Assembly (NCBI GenBank): GCA_009920665.1
Contig: RFZL01000003.1
Location: 1 to 64,000 of the forward strand
Length of the DNA: 64,000 bases
Direction: 5' to 3'
Source: Alphaproteobacteria bacterium
GTDB lineage: Bacteria; Pseudomonadota; Alphaproteobacteria; Puniceispirillales; Puniceispirillaceae
Below are positions 56,627 through 64,000 of the stretch, one piece after another. The notes under the pieces are model-generated. The model saw nothing but the letters and a program-made list of their open reading frames with translations, was not told the origin of the DNA and did no database searches. How positions within the stretch are numbered: the first letter of the stretch is position 1; each line of letters starts with the position of its first letter. Made by a program: the position numbers and the translations under genes.

Positions 56627-57880
56627 CTATTGCTGGGGTGCGTACCAGCTGGCCAGACCCTTTTGCATATGGGCGGCCGCCTCTTCGGGTGTCATCGATC
56701 CGCGAATGACATTCGCCGAGGTAACCCAATATTCATTCGCCAGATTCGGCGTGCCGCGCGACAGGATCTGGTGATAGGGCCGGATCGAGGAGTTGCACTC
56801 ACCGCGCCAGCTGACAAAATCCTGGGCCAGCGGGTCCGTCATGTTCACATTGTGATCCGACAGCGAGAAGAATCCCGGCAGTGAATTCGCGTACAGATCG
56901 GCAAATTCGGCCGAACCCACCCAGTTCAGGAAGGTACGGGCGGCCTCGGGGTTCTTGGTCGCCTTGTTCATGCCAAGTGCGATATCAACATGGTCGGAGA
57001 TGTAGCATTCATCGCCGGCAGCCTGCACAGGAACCTTGAAGGCGCCCATTTCGAAATCAGCCTGCGCGTTGAACCCGGCAATTTCCCATGAACCGGCAGG
57101 ATAGATGGCTGCGCGGCCAAGCGTGAACATGTTCTGGCTGTCAGGATAGGACTGCGCCTCATAGCCATCGCCCATATAGGGGCCCCATTTGGCAAGTTGA
57201 GCGTAAGGTGCCACCCAGTCCGGATGCGTCAGCTTCATATCGCCGGCGATCACCGCCTGCCGGCCTTCCTCGCCCTTCCAGTAGTTCACACCGATATTGG
57301 CATAGCCCATGGTGGCGGCTTCCCACTGGTCGGCGACGCCCATCGACAGCGGCACATAGCTGCCATCCTGCTTGATTTTTTCCAATGTCGAGAAAAACTC
57401 GTCCACCGTTGTCGGCACGGAAACCCCGACTTCCTTGAAAGCGTCCTTGTTGTAGATGAAGCCGTGGATGACCGAGGCCATGGGCACGCAGAAAATCGCT
57501 GATCCGTCATCCGTGCTCCAGCCGGATTTGGCCACGGCACCGAAATTCTTCATGTTCTCCAGATCACCAACCTCGCCGAGATGCCCTGCCTTGTAGAGCG
57601 AGAGAGAGCCGTCAAACGGCCGGCAGGTGATGAGATCGCCAGCCGTGCCTGCTTCAAGCTTGGCATTCAGCGCCGAGTTATATTGCGCCGGTGCGGTGGG
57701 CGCGAAAACCACCTTGATGCCCGGATTTTCCGCTTCGAAAGCCGGGATGATCTTCTCCTGCCAAATTGACAGATCGTCATTACGCCAGCTTTCGATGGTG
57801 AGCGTGACATCGGCCGTTGCGACACCGACACTCCCCAGCAGCAGGGCTGTAGCTGCCCCGAACAATGATTTGATCTTCAT
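56627..57880 (-). CDS. ABC sugar transporter solute-binding protein
   Basis: A 417-residue extracellular binding protein of the MalE/UgpB type. The signal peptide is the first ~23 residues (cut after VATA). TLTIESWRNDDLSIWQEKIIPAFEAENPGIKVVF and AIYPAGSWEIAGF are family landmarks. The start at 57880 has GGGAGGAA upstream. It is first gene of the operon and faces the GlcNAc-kinase-like gene across a symmetric promoter. The likely ligand is an amino sugar or a chitooligosaccharide, by context. Confidence 0.92.
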   Translation of the reverse strand: MKIKSLFGAATALLLGSVGVATADVTLTIESWRNDDLSIWQEKIIPAFEAENPGIKVVFAPTAPAQYNSALNAKLEAGTAGDLITCRPFDGSLSLYKAGHLGEVGDLENMKNFGAVAKSGWSTDDGSAIFCVPMASVIHGFIYNKDAFKEVGVSVPTTVDEFFSTLEKIKQDGSYVPLSMGVADQWEAATMGYANIGVNYWKGEEGRQAVIAGDMKLTHPDWVAPYAQLAKWGPYMGDGYEAQSYPDSQNMFTLGRAAIYPAGSWEIAGFNAQADFEMGAFKVPVQAAGDECYISDHVDIALGMNKATKNPEAARTFLNWVGSAEFADLYANSLPGFFSLSDHNVNMTDPLAQDFVSWRGECNSSIRPYHQILSRGTPNLANEYWVTSANVIRGSMTPEEAAAHMQKGLASWYAPQQ

Positions 57881-57978
57881 GGTATTCCTCCCTCGTAAAA
57901 TTGACCTGATATGCCGATTGTCTTTTCTTTCTGTATTCTTGGTGTAAAACGTGAACGGGCATTCAGGACACCACTGGA

Positions 57979-58010
57979 ATATTGAGCCTTTCAAACAGAT
58001 TGGTCAATAT
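57979..58010. promoter_or_regulatory. symmetric bidirectional promoter between ABC and GlcNAc genes
   Basis: AATATTGA (57978-57985) and TCAATATT (58004-58011) are perfect 8-bp inverted arms. On the plus strand TTGAGC (57982-57987), 17 bases, CAATAT (58005-58010) reads as a -35/-10 pair; on the minus strand TTGACC (58007-58002), 17 bases, CAATAT (57984-57979) does the same. The two promoters thus occupy the same 32 bases. The arms may also bind a repressor. Confidence 0.55.
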
Positions 58011-58168
58011 TGTCGCAGATGGATGACTGGAAGATGCCGTTGAGACCTCACCTGACAGGCGGCCTGCCGGAAAATGCCAACCACCGACAGCACACAAGCC
58101 CAACCGGCGTTCGGCAGCGTGACAATTCCTCACCGCCCTGCATTGCGCCCGCGACGGGGAGACCTGAC

Positions 58169-59050
58169 ATGAATGGCCGGCACATAGTCGCGGTTGACGG
58201 CGGCGGCACCAGAAGCCGGGTGGCCCTGGCCACCGCCGATGGCAGGATCATCGCCCGGGTCGAGGGCGGCTTCGCCAACCTGACAAGTGATTTCGAGACA
58301 AGCCGCCAGAACATCATGCAGGCCATCGAAGCGGTCTATGCCACCGCGAACATGCCGGCCGGGGCAGCGCCATCCGATATCGCCATCCTTGGCATCGCCG
58401 GGGCCAATGTCGGCACCGGCGCCGAACAACTGTCCGCGGCCCTTGAATTTGCATCGGTGCATGTCATGTCGGACCGGGAAATCACCATCGCCGGGGTGCT
58501 TGGTGACGGGGACGGCACGCTGGTCCAGGCGGGCACAGGTTCCTTTTTCGTCAGCCGGTTGCAGGGGCGGCTCAACCAGATTGGCGGATGGGGCCTGCAG
58601 CTTGGCGATGATTGTGGCGGTGCCTGGCTTGGCCGTGAGCTGCTGCGCTGGACATTGAAGGCGCATGACAGCGTGATCGAGACAACCGGGCTTGCCCGCC
58701 AGGTTCTGGCGCGATTCGGCAACAGCCCGTCGGAGATCGTGCTTTTTGCAAAAACGGCGACGCCGCAGCATTTCGGCGCGTTTGCCCCTGAAATCTTCGA
58801 GGCAAGAGACGCTGGTGACCCGCTGGCAATCCGGATCATCGATGCCGCGCTGGCCGATCTTCACGGCATTCTGGACTCGCTTGACGCCATTCACACGAAA
58901 CAAATCCATCTCAGGGGCAGTGTCGGCGAACGCTACGCGCCGCTTCTTCGCGACGAATTCAGACAGCTGGTTGTCAAAAGTACCGGCGACGGCCTGTCAG
59001 GCGCGGTAGATCTTGGTGTCAAGCTTCTGCGGCAGACGCCACCGGGCTAG
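58169..59050 (+). CDS. N-acetylglucosamine kinase-like protein (BadF/BadG ATPase family)
   Basis: A 293-residue ASKHA-fold kinase. VDGGGTRSR (residues 9-17) is the phosphate-1 motif; QAGTGSFFV and GGWGLQLGDDCGGAWLG (phosphate-2 and adenosine regions) match eukaryote-type GlcNAc kinases. The ATG at 58169 has GGGGAGA upstream, while the longer frame to 58010 runs through the promoter. It should make GlcNAc-6-phosphate. It is convergent with the MurQ-like gene, overlapping by four bases. Confidence 0.85.
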   Translation: MNGRHIVAVDGGGTRSRVALATADGRIIARVEGGFANLTSDFETSRQNIMQAIEAVYATANMPAGAAPSDIAILGIAGANVGTGAEQLSAALEFASVHVMSDREITIAGVLGDGDGTLVQAGTGSFFVSRLQGRLNQIGGWGLQLGDDCGGAWLGRELLRWTLKAHDSVIETTGLARQVLARFGNSPSEIVLFAKTATPQHFGAFAPEIFEARDAGDPLAIRIIDAALADLHGILDSLDAIHTKQIHLRGSVGERYAPLLRDEFRQLVVKSTGDGLSGAVDLGVKLLRQTPPG

Positions 59051-59796
59051 CCCGTCGCATCGTCGCCGTGAATCCGGGCGAACCGGTCGCGCAGCTTTGC
59101 GTTGGTTGGGCGCATCGCGATCATCTTGCCATCGCGCACCCGGCCAAGCCTTGTCATCACCAGCGTCGATATCATGTTCAGGCATATTTTCTGGGCGGTC
59201 GCCGCCTTCAGCCGGGTCGACCCTGCCAACGCCTCGCCGCCGGTGATCAGCGGAATGGCGATATCGGCATTGTTGAGAAGCGGCACATCAGGATTGTTGG
59301 CAATGCCGATGACGAGGGCGCCTGCCTTTCGGGCCTCGTCAAGCACCGTGCAGGTGAAGGAGGTCCGCCCGCTGGCCGCAAGTGCTATCACGACATCCTG
59401 CCGGCCGATATCATGGTCGCGGACCAGCGCGCGCGCGGCGCGTTCATCATCTTCCGCATCCTCCACCGATTCGATCAGCGCCCTGTCACCCCCGGCCACG
59501 AGATAGGCAACGCGCTCCCGCGGCCAGTTGAAGGTTGGCAGCAACTCCACACCGTCCTGAACCGCGATGCGAATGGAGGCACCCGCCCCGGCATAGATGA
59601 TACGCGCCGTCTCGTCCTTCTGCATGCGACTGACAATCGCCGTGACCCCCGATTCGATCTCGGCAAGGCTGCTGCGCACGGCGTCAATCGCACGGCCATG
59701 ATCCCGCAGCATCACCTCAAGAGCCGCCGCATCATCAAGACGATCAAGCCAGCAATCGGCATCCGGTTGGGTTTCTGTATCGGTTTTGACACTCAT
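59047..59796 (-). CDS. MurQ-like SIS-domain etherase
   Basis: A 249-residue SIS-fold protein resembling MurQ (MurNAc-6-phosphate etherase), which releases lactate and GlcNAc-6-phosphate. Two acidic residues thought catalytic in MurQ have counterparts here: GVELLPTF (ASECPPTF in MurQ) and SVEDAEDD (IEGAEDD). GSTRLKAATAQK is diagnostic. It is about 50 residues shorter than E. coli MurQ (298) at the ends. The start at 59796 has GGTGAG upstream. Such short forms often travel with GlcNAc kinase and NagB genes, so the true substrate may differ. Confidence 0.78.
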   Translation of the reverse strand: MSVKTDTETQPDADCWLDRLDDAAALEVMLRDHGRAIDAVRSSLAEIESGVTAIVSRMQKDETARIIYAGAGASIRIAVQDGVELLPTFNWPRERVAYLVAGGDRALIESVEDAEDDERAARALVRDHDIGRQDVVIALAASGRTSFTCTVLDEARKAGALVIGIANNPDVPLLNNADIAIPLITGGEALAGSTRLKAATAQKICLNMISTLVMTRLGRVRDGKMIAMRPTNAKLRDRFARIHGDDATG

Positions 59797-59854
59797 CTTT
59801 CGCTCACCTTGCTGATACCCGTTCCACCGGACCATGGCCGGTCACCAAATGCAA

Positions 59855-60580
59855 TCAGTAGCCTGCCAGCCGGCTGGCCGCGTGCCTGTCCAGAACCACC
59901 GTTGTGTCGGGATGCGCCTGCAGGGCGCTGGCCGGACAGGCGGTGGAAGGTGGTGCCTCCAGCATCGCGCTGACCGCCGCCGCCTTGGCCGCGCCTGTCG
60001 CCAGAAGCAGGCACCGCCGTGCCTGCATGATGGTGCCGATACCCATGGTTATCGCCATCTGCGGTCTTTCGGCGTCAAAGCCCTGCATGGCCTGCTGGGT
60101 TTGCCGGCTCAGCTGTACCGGTGCGGTGCGGCTGTCAAACGGTGTCCCGGGTTCATTGAAGCCTATATGCCCGTTTCTGCCGATCCCCAGAAGTTGCAAC
60201 TCGATGCCGCCGCGCGCTGCAATCTCCGCCTCATAACGGGCCGCCTCCGCCGCCAGATTGTCAGCCAGACCATCTGGCAGAAAACAGCGACCCTGCGCGT
60301 CGGCAATATGGCTGAACAATTCCCGCGCCATGAAGGCATGGAAACTGCCGGGATGTGTATTCGGCACGCCGATGAACTCGTCGAGGTTGAAACTTGTGAA
60401 GGCGCCGGTCGGGACCTGTCTTTCAGGAATGAGCTTGCGCAAATGTCCATAGACAGGCCGCATGGTCTCGCCCGTCGCCAGCCCCAATATGGTGGCCGGC
60501 ATGTTTGTGAGATGATCTGCCAGTTGCTCGGCCACATGGCGTGCCGCTTCATCTGCGTCATTCCTGATCGTAACTTTCAT
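59855..60580 (-). CDS. nagB: glucosamine-6-phosphate deaminase
   Basis: A 241-residue NagB-fold enzyme that converts glucosamine-6-phosphate to fructose-6-phosphate and ammonia. LGLATGETM is the phosphate loop, FNLDEFIG carries the catalytic Asp, and GIGRNGHIGFNEPG the ring-opening His and Glu. It has Asn where E. coli has Asp141, as in many short Gram-positive-type NagB proteins. Two in-frame ATGs (60589, 60580) are both plausible. The needed deacetylase NagA is not in this window. Confidence 0.92.
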   Translation of the reverse strand: MKVTIRNDADEAARHVAEQLADHLTNMPATILGLATGETMRPVYGHLRKLIPERQVPTGAFTSFNLDEFIGVPNTHPGSFHAFMARELFSHIADAQGRCFLPDGLADNLAAEAARYEAEIAARGGIELQLLGIGRNGHIGFNEPGTPFDSRTAPVQLSRQTQQAMQGFDAERPQMAITMGIGTIMQARRCLLLATGAAKAAAVSAMLEAPPSTACPASALQAHPDTTVVLDRHAASRLAGY

Positions 60581-60692
60581 CGCACCCATCACGCCCGAAG
60601 CCGGATTGCCATTCAAGCACAATCAGGACAAGGGCGGTACCCGGCAACATTTTGCATGGACGACATGCCATTGTGATAACGTGAAGGCAGCA

Positions 60693-61940
60693 ATGATGCG
60701 GGAATTTTGGAAATTGGGAAATTTTGGAATGAACCATGACTGGTTGAGGTCTGCCGTAAAACGCTATGATGACTGCAATCGTGCAACGCTGGAATTCATC
60801 CTGTCACGCGCACCGCTGAAAGGCGCATTTGTCGACACAAAGGTCCATTCCATCAGCGGTGAAAATTATGATGGCGCCTGCGGAATACGGGGGCCGGAAT
60901 TCACCTTTGGCTGGATACAGGGGCGCGCCCTCGAGGCGTTGATGACCTTCGCCCGCTTCTATCATGACCGTGATCCGGATCTTTCACGCCGGCTTGTCGA
61001 CCGGGCAAGGCTTCTCTTCGACGGGCTGGATGCATTGTTCCGGCGCGACGGACATGTGTATTTCCTCTATGACCGGGATCTTCAGCCTGTTCGCGCAACA
61101 GCTGACGGCACCATCAGTCAACAGGCCGACACGGATATATTCACCTATTCGGACGCGTTCGCCGCGAAAGGCCTGTTCGCGGCCTCGAGGGTATTCGCAG
61201 CGGACCGGTCCTCACCATATCTGGACTATCTTCTTTCGGTCATAGAGGCGGTCGAGGACGGGCGCTTCCAGATGAGCGAAACCGTTCCCATCAGCCGGAA
61301 ATCCGTCACCGGGCAGGCTGATGATTTCGGCCCGAGAATGATACTTCTCGGGGCGGCCGGGCTGCTGCATCGACATGGCGAGACGGCAAACACCGAATTC
61401 GCCGGTCGCTTCATCGACCATGTCCTTGACAGACACCATCACGCGCCAACAGGGTTGTTGCTGAACGTCCCCGGCGATGATAGCTGCAATGTGGGACACG
61501 CCATTGAACTGTGCGGTTTCGGTTTCGAACATCTGCAGAGCATCCCGGACGATGCAAGGCTGCGCAAGCTGGGTTCGGTGCTGGTGCGCAGCCTGCAGGT
61601 TGGTCTGCAGGGGCCGGGAATAGCGCTTTATCTGTCGGCCGCGACAGGCAGGGCGACCTCTGCGCACTACCCGTGGTGGCCAATGCCGGAAGCGATCCGC
61701 GCCTGCGCGCTTGGCGTGCATCTCGATCCCGGTCTTGACCTCCAGACCCTCTGGAAGCGATGTGATCACGCCTTCTTCACCGATTACTGGCAGGCAAGCA
61801 GGGGATTTGCATTCCAGACCCGCGATGTTTCGGGGCCTGTCGATTTCGTGCCGGCCACACCCGATCTCGATCCGGGCTATCATACCGGCCTCAGTCTTCT
61901 GGGTGCCACGCAGGCAATCGGGCTGCTGCTGGCAAGATAG
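60693..61940 (+). CDS. AGE-family (acylglucosamine 2-epimerase-like) protein
   Basis: A 415-residue (alpha/alpha)6-barrel protein of the AGE/cellobiose-2-epimerase family. GIRGPEFTFGWIQGRALEAL (landmark FGWIQGR, active-site arginine) and DSCNVGHAIELCGFG, with its conserved His-Ala-Ile-Glu, are characteristic; a second His lies in YPWWPMPEAIRA. The ATG at 60693 has AAGG upstream; ATG 60729 is an alternative. It may interconvert GlcNAc and ManNAc or a related sugar. It is divergent from nagB. Confidence 0.8.
   Translation: MMREFWKLGNFGMNHDWLRSAVKRYDDCNRATLEFILSRAPLKGAFVDTKVHSISGENYDGACGIRGPEFTFGWIQGRALEALMTFARFYHDRDPDLSRRLVDRARLLFDGLDALFRRDGHVYFLYDRDLQPVRATADGTISQQADTDIFTYSDAFAAKGLFAASRVFAADRSSPYLDYLLSVIEAVEDGRFQMSETVPISRKSVTGQADDFGPRMILLGAAGLLHRHGETANTEFAGRFIDHVLDRHHHAPTGLLLNVPGDDSCNVGHAIELCGFGFEHLQSIPDDARLRKLGSVLVRSLQVGLQGPGIALYLSAATGRATSAHYPWWPMPEAIRACALGVHLDPGLDLQTLWKRCDHAFFTDYWQASRGFAFQTRDVSGPVDFVPATPDLDPGYHTGLSLLGATQAIGLLLAR
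60700..60730. repeat. 16/15-bp tandem duplication at the AGE gene start
   Basis: GGGAATTTTGGAAATT (60700-60715) is followed by GGGAAATTTTGGAAT (60716-60730). The duplication lies between the two possible start codons and would encode a repeated FWKLGNFG-like segment if the first start is used. Confidence 0.85.
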
Positions 61941-61968
61941 CACTGTCCCGCCGGGCAGCCGTTCCGGA

Positions 61969-63033
61969 TTAACTCGAAATGGCCTTGCCGCTCTCGGCTT
62001 CAAAAAGATGCAGGTCCGCAAGGTCGAAGCCGAACCGATATTCCTCTCCCGGACTTGCCGCAAACCTGTCATGCAGCACGATCACAACCTTCTGGTCACC
62101 TGACTGGCATTGCAGCAATGTTTCGGCGCCGGTCTGCTCGATGGACTCGATTGTCACAGAGAGCCCGTTGCGGGTCTTTTGCTGCTGGAAATGTTCCGGA
62201 CGTATGCCGATCAGAAACTCGCCCTGAAGATGCTTGAATTTGGCAAGAGACAGGCTCTGCCCGTCCCCGAAAGAGAATGTCGCGCTTCCCGCCTCGGTGG
62301 TGACCGGCAGGAAGTTCATCGCCGGAGAACCGATAAAGCCGGCCACGAAACTGTTTTTCGGATTGTCATAAAGATCCAGCGGTCGGCCAATCTGTTCGAT
62401 GAAACCGTCCCGCATGACGACAACGATATCCGCCATTGTCATCGCCTCGATCTGGTCATGTGTCACATAGATTGTTGTCGTCTGGAGACGGCTGTGAAGA
62501 GCTTTCAATTCAGCCCGCATCTGCACACGAAGCTTGGCATCAAGATTTGACAGCGGCTCGTCAAACAGAAAGACCTTCGGCTGGCGAACGATTGCCCGTC
62601 CCATGGCGACCCTCTGCCGCTGGCCGCCCGACAACTGTTTTGGCAGGCGATCCAGCAATTCACCGATTCCCAGAACCTCGGCGACATTCTTCACGGCGGC
62701 CGTGATGTCCGCCTTCGAGCGCTTCATCAGCCGCAGCGAGAAACCCATATTCTCGGCAACCGTCATATGGGGATAAAGCGCATAGTTCTGGAACACCATG
62801 GCGATGTCCCGGTTCTTTGCCTCGACATCATTGATGACCCTGTCGTCAATCAGCAATTCACCGTCGGACACCTCTTCCAGCCCGGCCAGCAACCTCAGGA
62901 TGGTGGATTTCCCACAGCCGGAGGGGCCGACCAGCGCCACAAACGCACCGTCGGGGATGGTGAAGGAAACACCATGCAGCACCTCTGTTGGTCCAAACGA
63001 TTTTCTTAAATTCCTGATTTCGACTGAAGACAT
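61969..63033 (-). CDS. ABC sugar transporter ATPase (UgpC/MalK type), copy 2
   Basis: A 354-residue ATPase with Walker A GPSGCGKS at 36-43, LSGGQRQRVAMGRAI, VFLFDEPLSNLD and the C-terminal regulatory domain (IGIRPEHF). It belongs to the second importer, whose permeases are encoded upstream on the same strand. The two MalK copies are about as similar as paralogues of the same family usually are, and neither looks degenerate. Confidence 0.93.
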   Translation of the reverse strand: MSSVEIRNLRKSFGPTEVLHGVSFTIPDGAFVALVGPSGCGKSTILRLLAGLEEVSDGELLIDDRVINDVEAKNRDIAMVFQNYALYPHMTVAENMGFSLRLMKRSKADITAAVKNVAEVLGIGELLDRLPKQLSGGQRQRVAMGRAIVRQPKVFLFDEPLSNLDAKLRVQMRAELKALHSRLQTTTIYVTHDQIEAMTMADIVVVMRDGFIEQIGRPLDLYDNPKNSFVAGFIGSPAMNFLPVTTEAGSATFSFGDGQSLSLAKFKHLQGEFLIGIRPEHFQQQKTRNGLSVTIESIEQTGAETLLQCQSGDQKVVIVLHDRFAASPGEEYRFGFDLADLHLFEAESGKAISS

Positions 63034-63088
63034 GAATCCAATCTCGTTGCTGTTCGGTTTCCGGCTGTCATTCTGGACGCGATCCTCG

Positions 63089-63931
63089 TCATTCCTTCAT
63101 ACCGCTGGCGGCAATGCCTTCAACAAAGCTGCGCCGCAGAAGCACGAAGACAAGGACCGAGGGAACCATGACCGCGGCCGAAGCCGCGCTCAGTAGGGCG
63201 AGGTCGACGGTATAGGCACTCTGGAAGTTGGCCAGCCCGACCTCGATGGTGAAAGCCGTCTTGCGGGTCAACACCACAATTGGCCAGGCGAAGGTTGTCC
63301 ATGCCTGAAAGAACGCCAGCACGGACAATGCCGCGATGGGGCCTTTCAGCAACGGCACCACGATATGCCAGAAAATCCAGAACTCGCCGGCGCCATCAAT
63401 GCGGGCGGCCTCTATCAACTCATCCGGTACGGCGGCGATCACGTTTTGCCGAATGAGGAAGATACCAAAACTCATCACCAGATAACCGATCAGGAGACCG
63501 CCAATGCTGTTGAGCGCGCCAAGCGCCTTAACCTGGAAATAGAGCGGGATCATATAGACCTCGAACGGTATGATCGCCGTTGCCAGAAACAGCGTGAAGA
63601 TCACGTTGATCGTCCAGAACTGGAACTTCGCCACCACGTAACCGGCAAGCGTGGAGGTGATGACGATGGCGATCATGGAGAGCAGCGCGAATGACAGGCT
63701 GTTGAAGATCCACCTAAACAGCGGTGTCTCGCTGAAGACGCGGTGGAAATTCTCCAATGTCGGATCCTTTGGCAGGATTGTCGGCGGCCAGACAAGGATT
63801 TCCTGGGGTGTCTTGAAGCCGTTCGCGATCAGCAGCAGCAGCGGCATCAGCAACAGCACGCAAATGACAAACAACATGATGTCGAGGAGGAGGTTTTTCC
63901 GCCGCGATCTTGTATTGGAAGACACCGTCAT
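63089..63931 (-). CDS. ABC sugar transporter permease (MalG type), copy 2
   Basis: A 280-residue permease with six helices and the EAA loop EAARIDGAGEFWIFWHIVVPLLKGPI (landmarks EAARIDG and VPLLK). Its start overlaps the stop of the MalF-type gene (ATGA at 63931-63928). It precedes the second MalK gene by 55 bases. Confidence 0.93.
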   Translation of the reverse strand: MTVSSNTRSRRKNLLLDIMLFVICVLLLMPLLLLIANGFKTPQEILVWPPTILPKDPTLENFHRVFSETPLFRWIFNSLSFALLSMIAIVITSTLAGYVVAKFQFWTINVIFTLFLATAIIPFEVYMIPLYFQVKALGALNSIGGLLIGYLVMSFGIFLIRQNVIAAVPDELIEAARIDGAGEFWIFWHIVVPLLKGPIAALSVLAFFQAWTTFAWPIVVLTRKTAFTIEVGLANFQSAYTVDLALLSAASAAVMVPSVLVFVLLRRSFVEGIAASGMKE

Positions 63932-64000
63932 TTCCGCCCCCGTTGTCTGAGCAGGCCGAACTGCACTCCGGTCAGCACCAACACAATCACCAGAAGGATC
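63928..64000 (-). CDS. ABC sugar transporter permease (MalF type), copy 2, C-terminal end only
   Basis: Only the last 24 residues are in the window, reading ILLVIVLVLTGVQFGLLRQR then GRK and TGA. A final membrane helix with a basic tail, overlapping a MalG-type gene by four bases, is exactly what the end of a MalF-type permease looks like. Confidence 0.8.
   Translation of the reverse strand, partial: ILLVIVLVLTGVQFGLLRQRGRK

Overview
The window reads as a chromosomal segment of a free-living, probably marine alphaproteobacterium of fairly high G+C content. The evidence is the gene order cmk-rpsA-ihfB-lapA-trpFBA-accD-folC facing trxA-addA/addB-tsaE, the ChvG/ChvI pair next to rapZ and ahcY, a FYDLN-acid (TIGR02300) protein, a CP4-like class II AroA, TRAP and ABC importers, a demethylating dehydrogenase and a cupin of the DMSP lyase family. 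A SAR116-like (Puniceispirillales) lineage is my inference from this mix; no taxonomic marker such as 16S rRNA lies in the window.

Layout. 1-3450: the tail of an MFS carrier, small secreted or membrane proteins of unknown role and a degenerate cyclic-nucleotide-fold protein. 3532-7285: a two-gene flavoenzyme operon for N-methylated amines. 7550-11154: an RNase D-like exonuclease, the LPS transport genes lptC-lptA-lptB, and ptsN. 11238-11313: tRNA-Ala(GGC). 11448-22128: a housekeeping block for aromatic amino acids, CMP kinase, ribosomal protein S1, IHF-beta, tryptophan, fatty-acid initiation and folate. 22148-37381 (minus strand): thioredoxin, a giant single ORF joining AddB and AddA, tsaE, ahcY, rapZ, chvG, chvI and polA. 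37481-39204: a zinc-finger protein, an ABC-2 type ATPase and tRNA-Arg(CCG).

39205-45145 is an accessory stretch beginning at the tRNA-Arg gene. It has lower G+C sections, a TauE/SafE exporter with a DUF1634-like partner, a DMSP lyase-family cupin, a truncated alcohol dehydrogenase remnant, and a two-gene cassette (MDR reductase plus a proline-racemase-like enzyme lacking both catalytic cysteines) flanked by two diverged copies of a ~91 bp repeat. 45146-52528 holds a secreted dienelactone hydrolase-like protein, a SulP transporter, a DctPQM TRAP transporter, an RraA-like aldolase and a nitrilase-family amidase. 52664-64000 is an amino-sugar locus: two ABC sugar importers (one cut by the window end), an oxidoreductase, a GlcNAc kinase-like protein, a short MurQ-like etherase, NagB and an AGE-family epimerase.

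The most unusual features are the AddB-AddA fusion, the Ser/Thr proline-racemase homologue and its repeat-flanked cassette, a symmetric bidirectional promoter in the amino-sugar locus, the loss of hprK/HPr/EIIA and rpoN/hpf from usually conserved neighbourhoods, a RapZ whose Walker A lysine is leucine, and a recurring pattern of 8-16 bp tandem duplications in intergenic spacers, each with its own unit. No CRISPR array, prophage, integrase or insertion sequence was seen. All calls are from reading the sequence; no database search was run.
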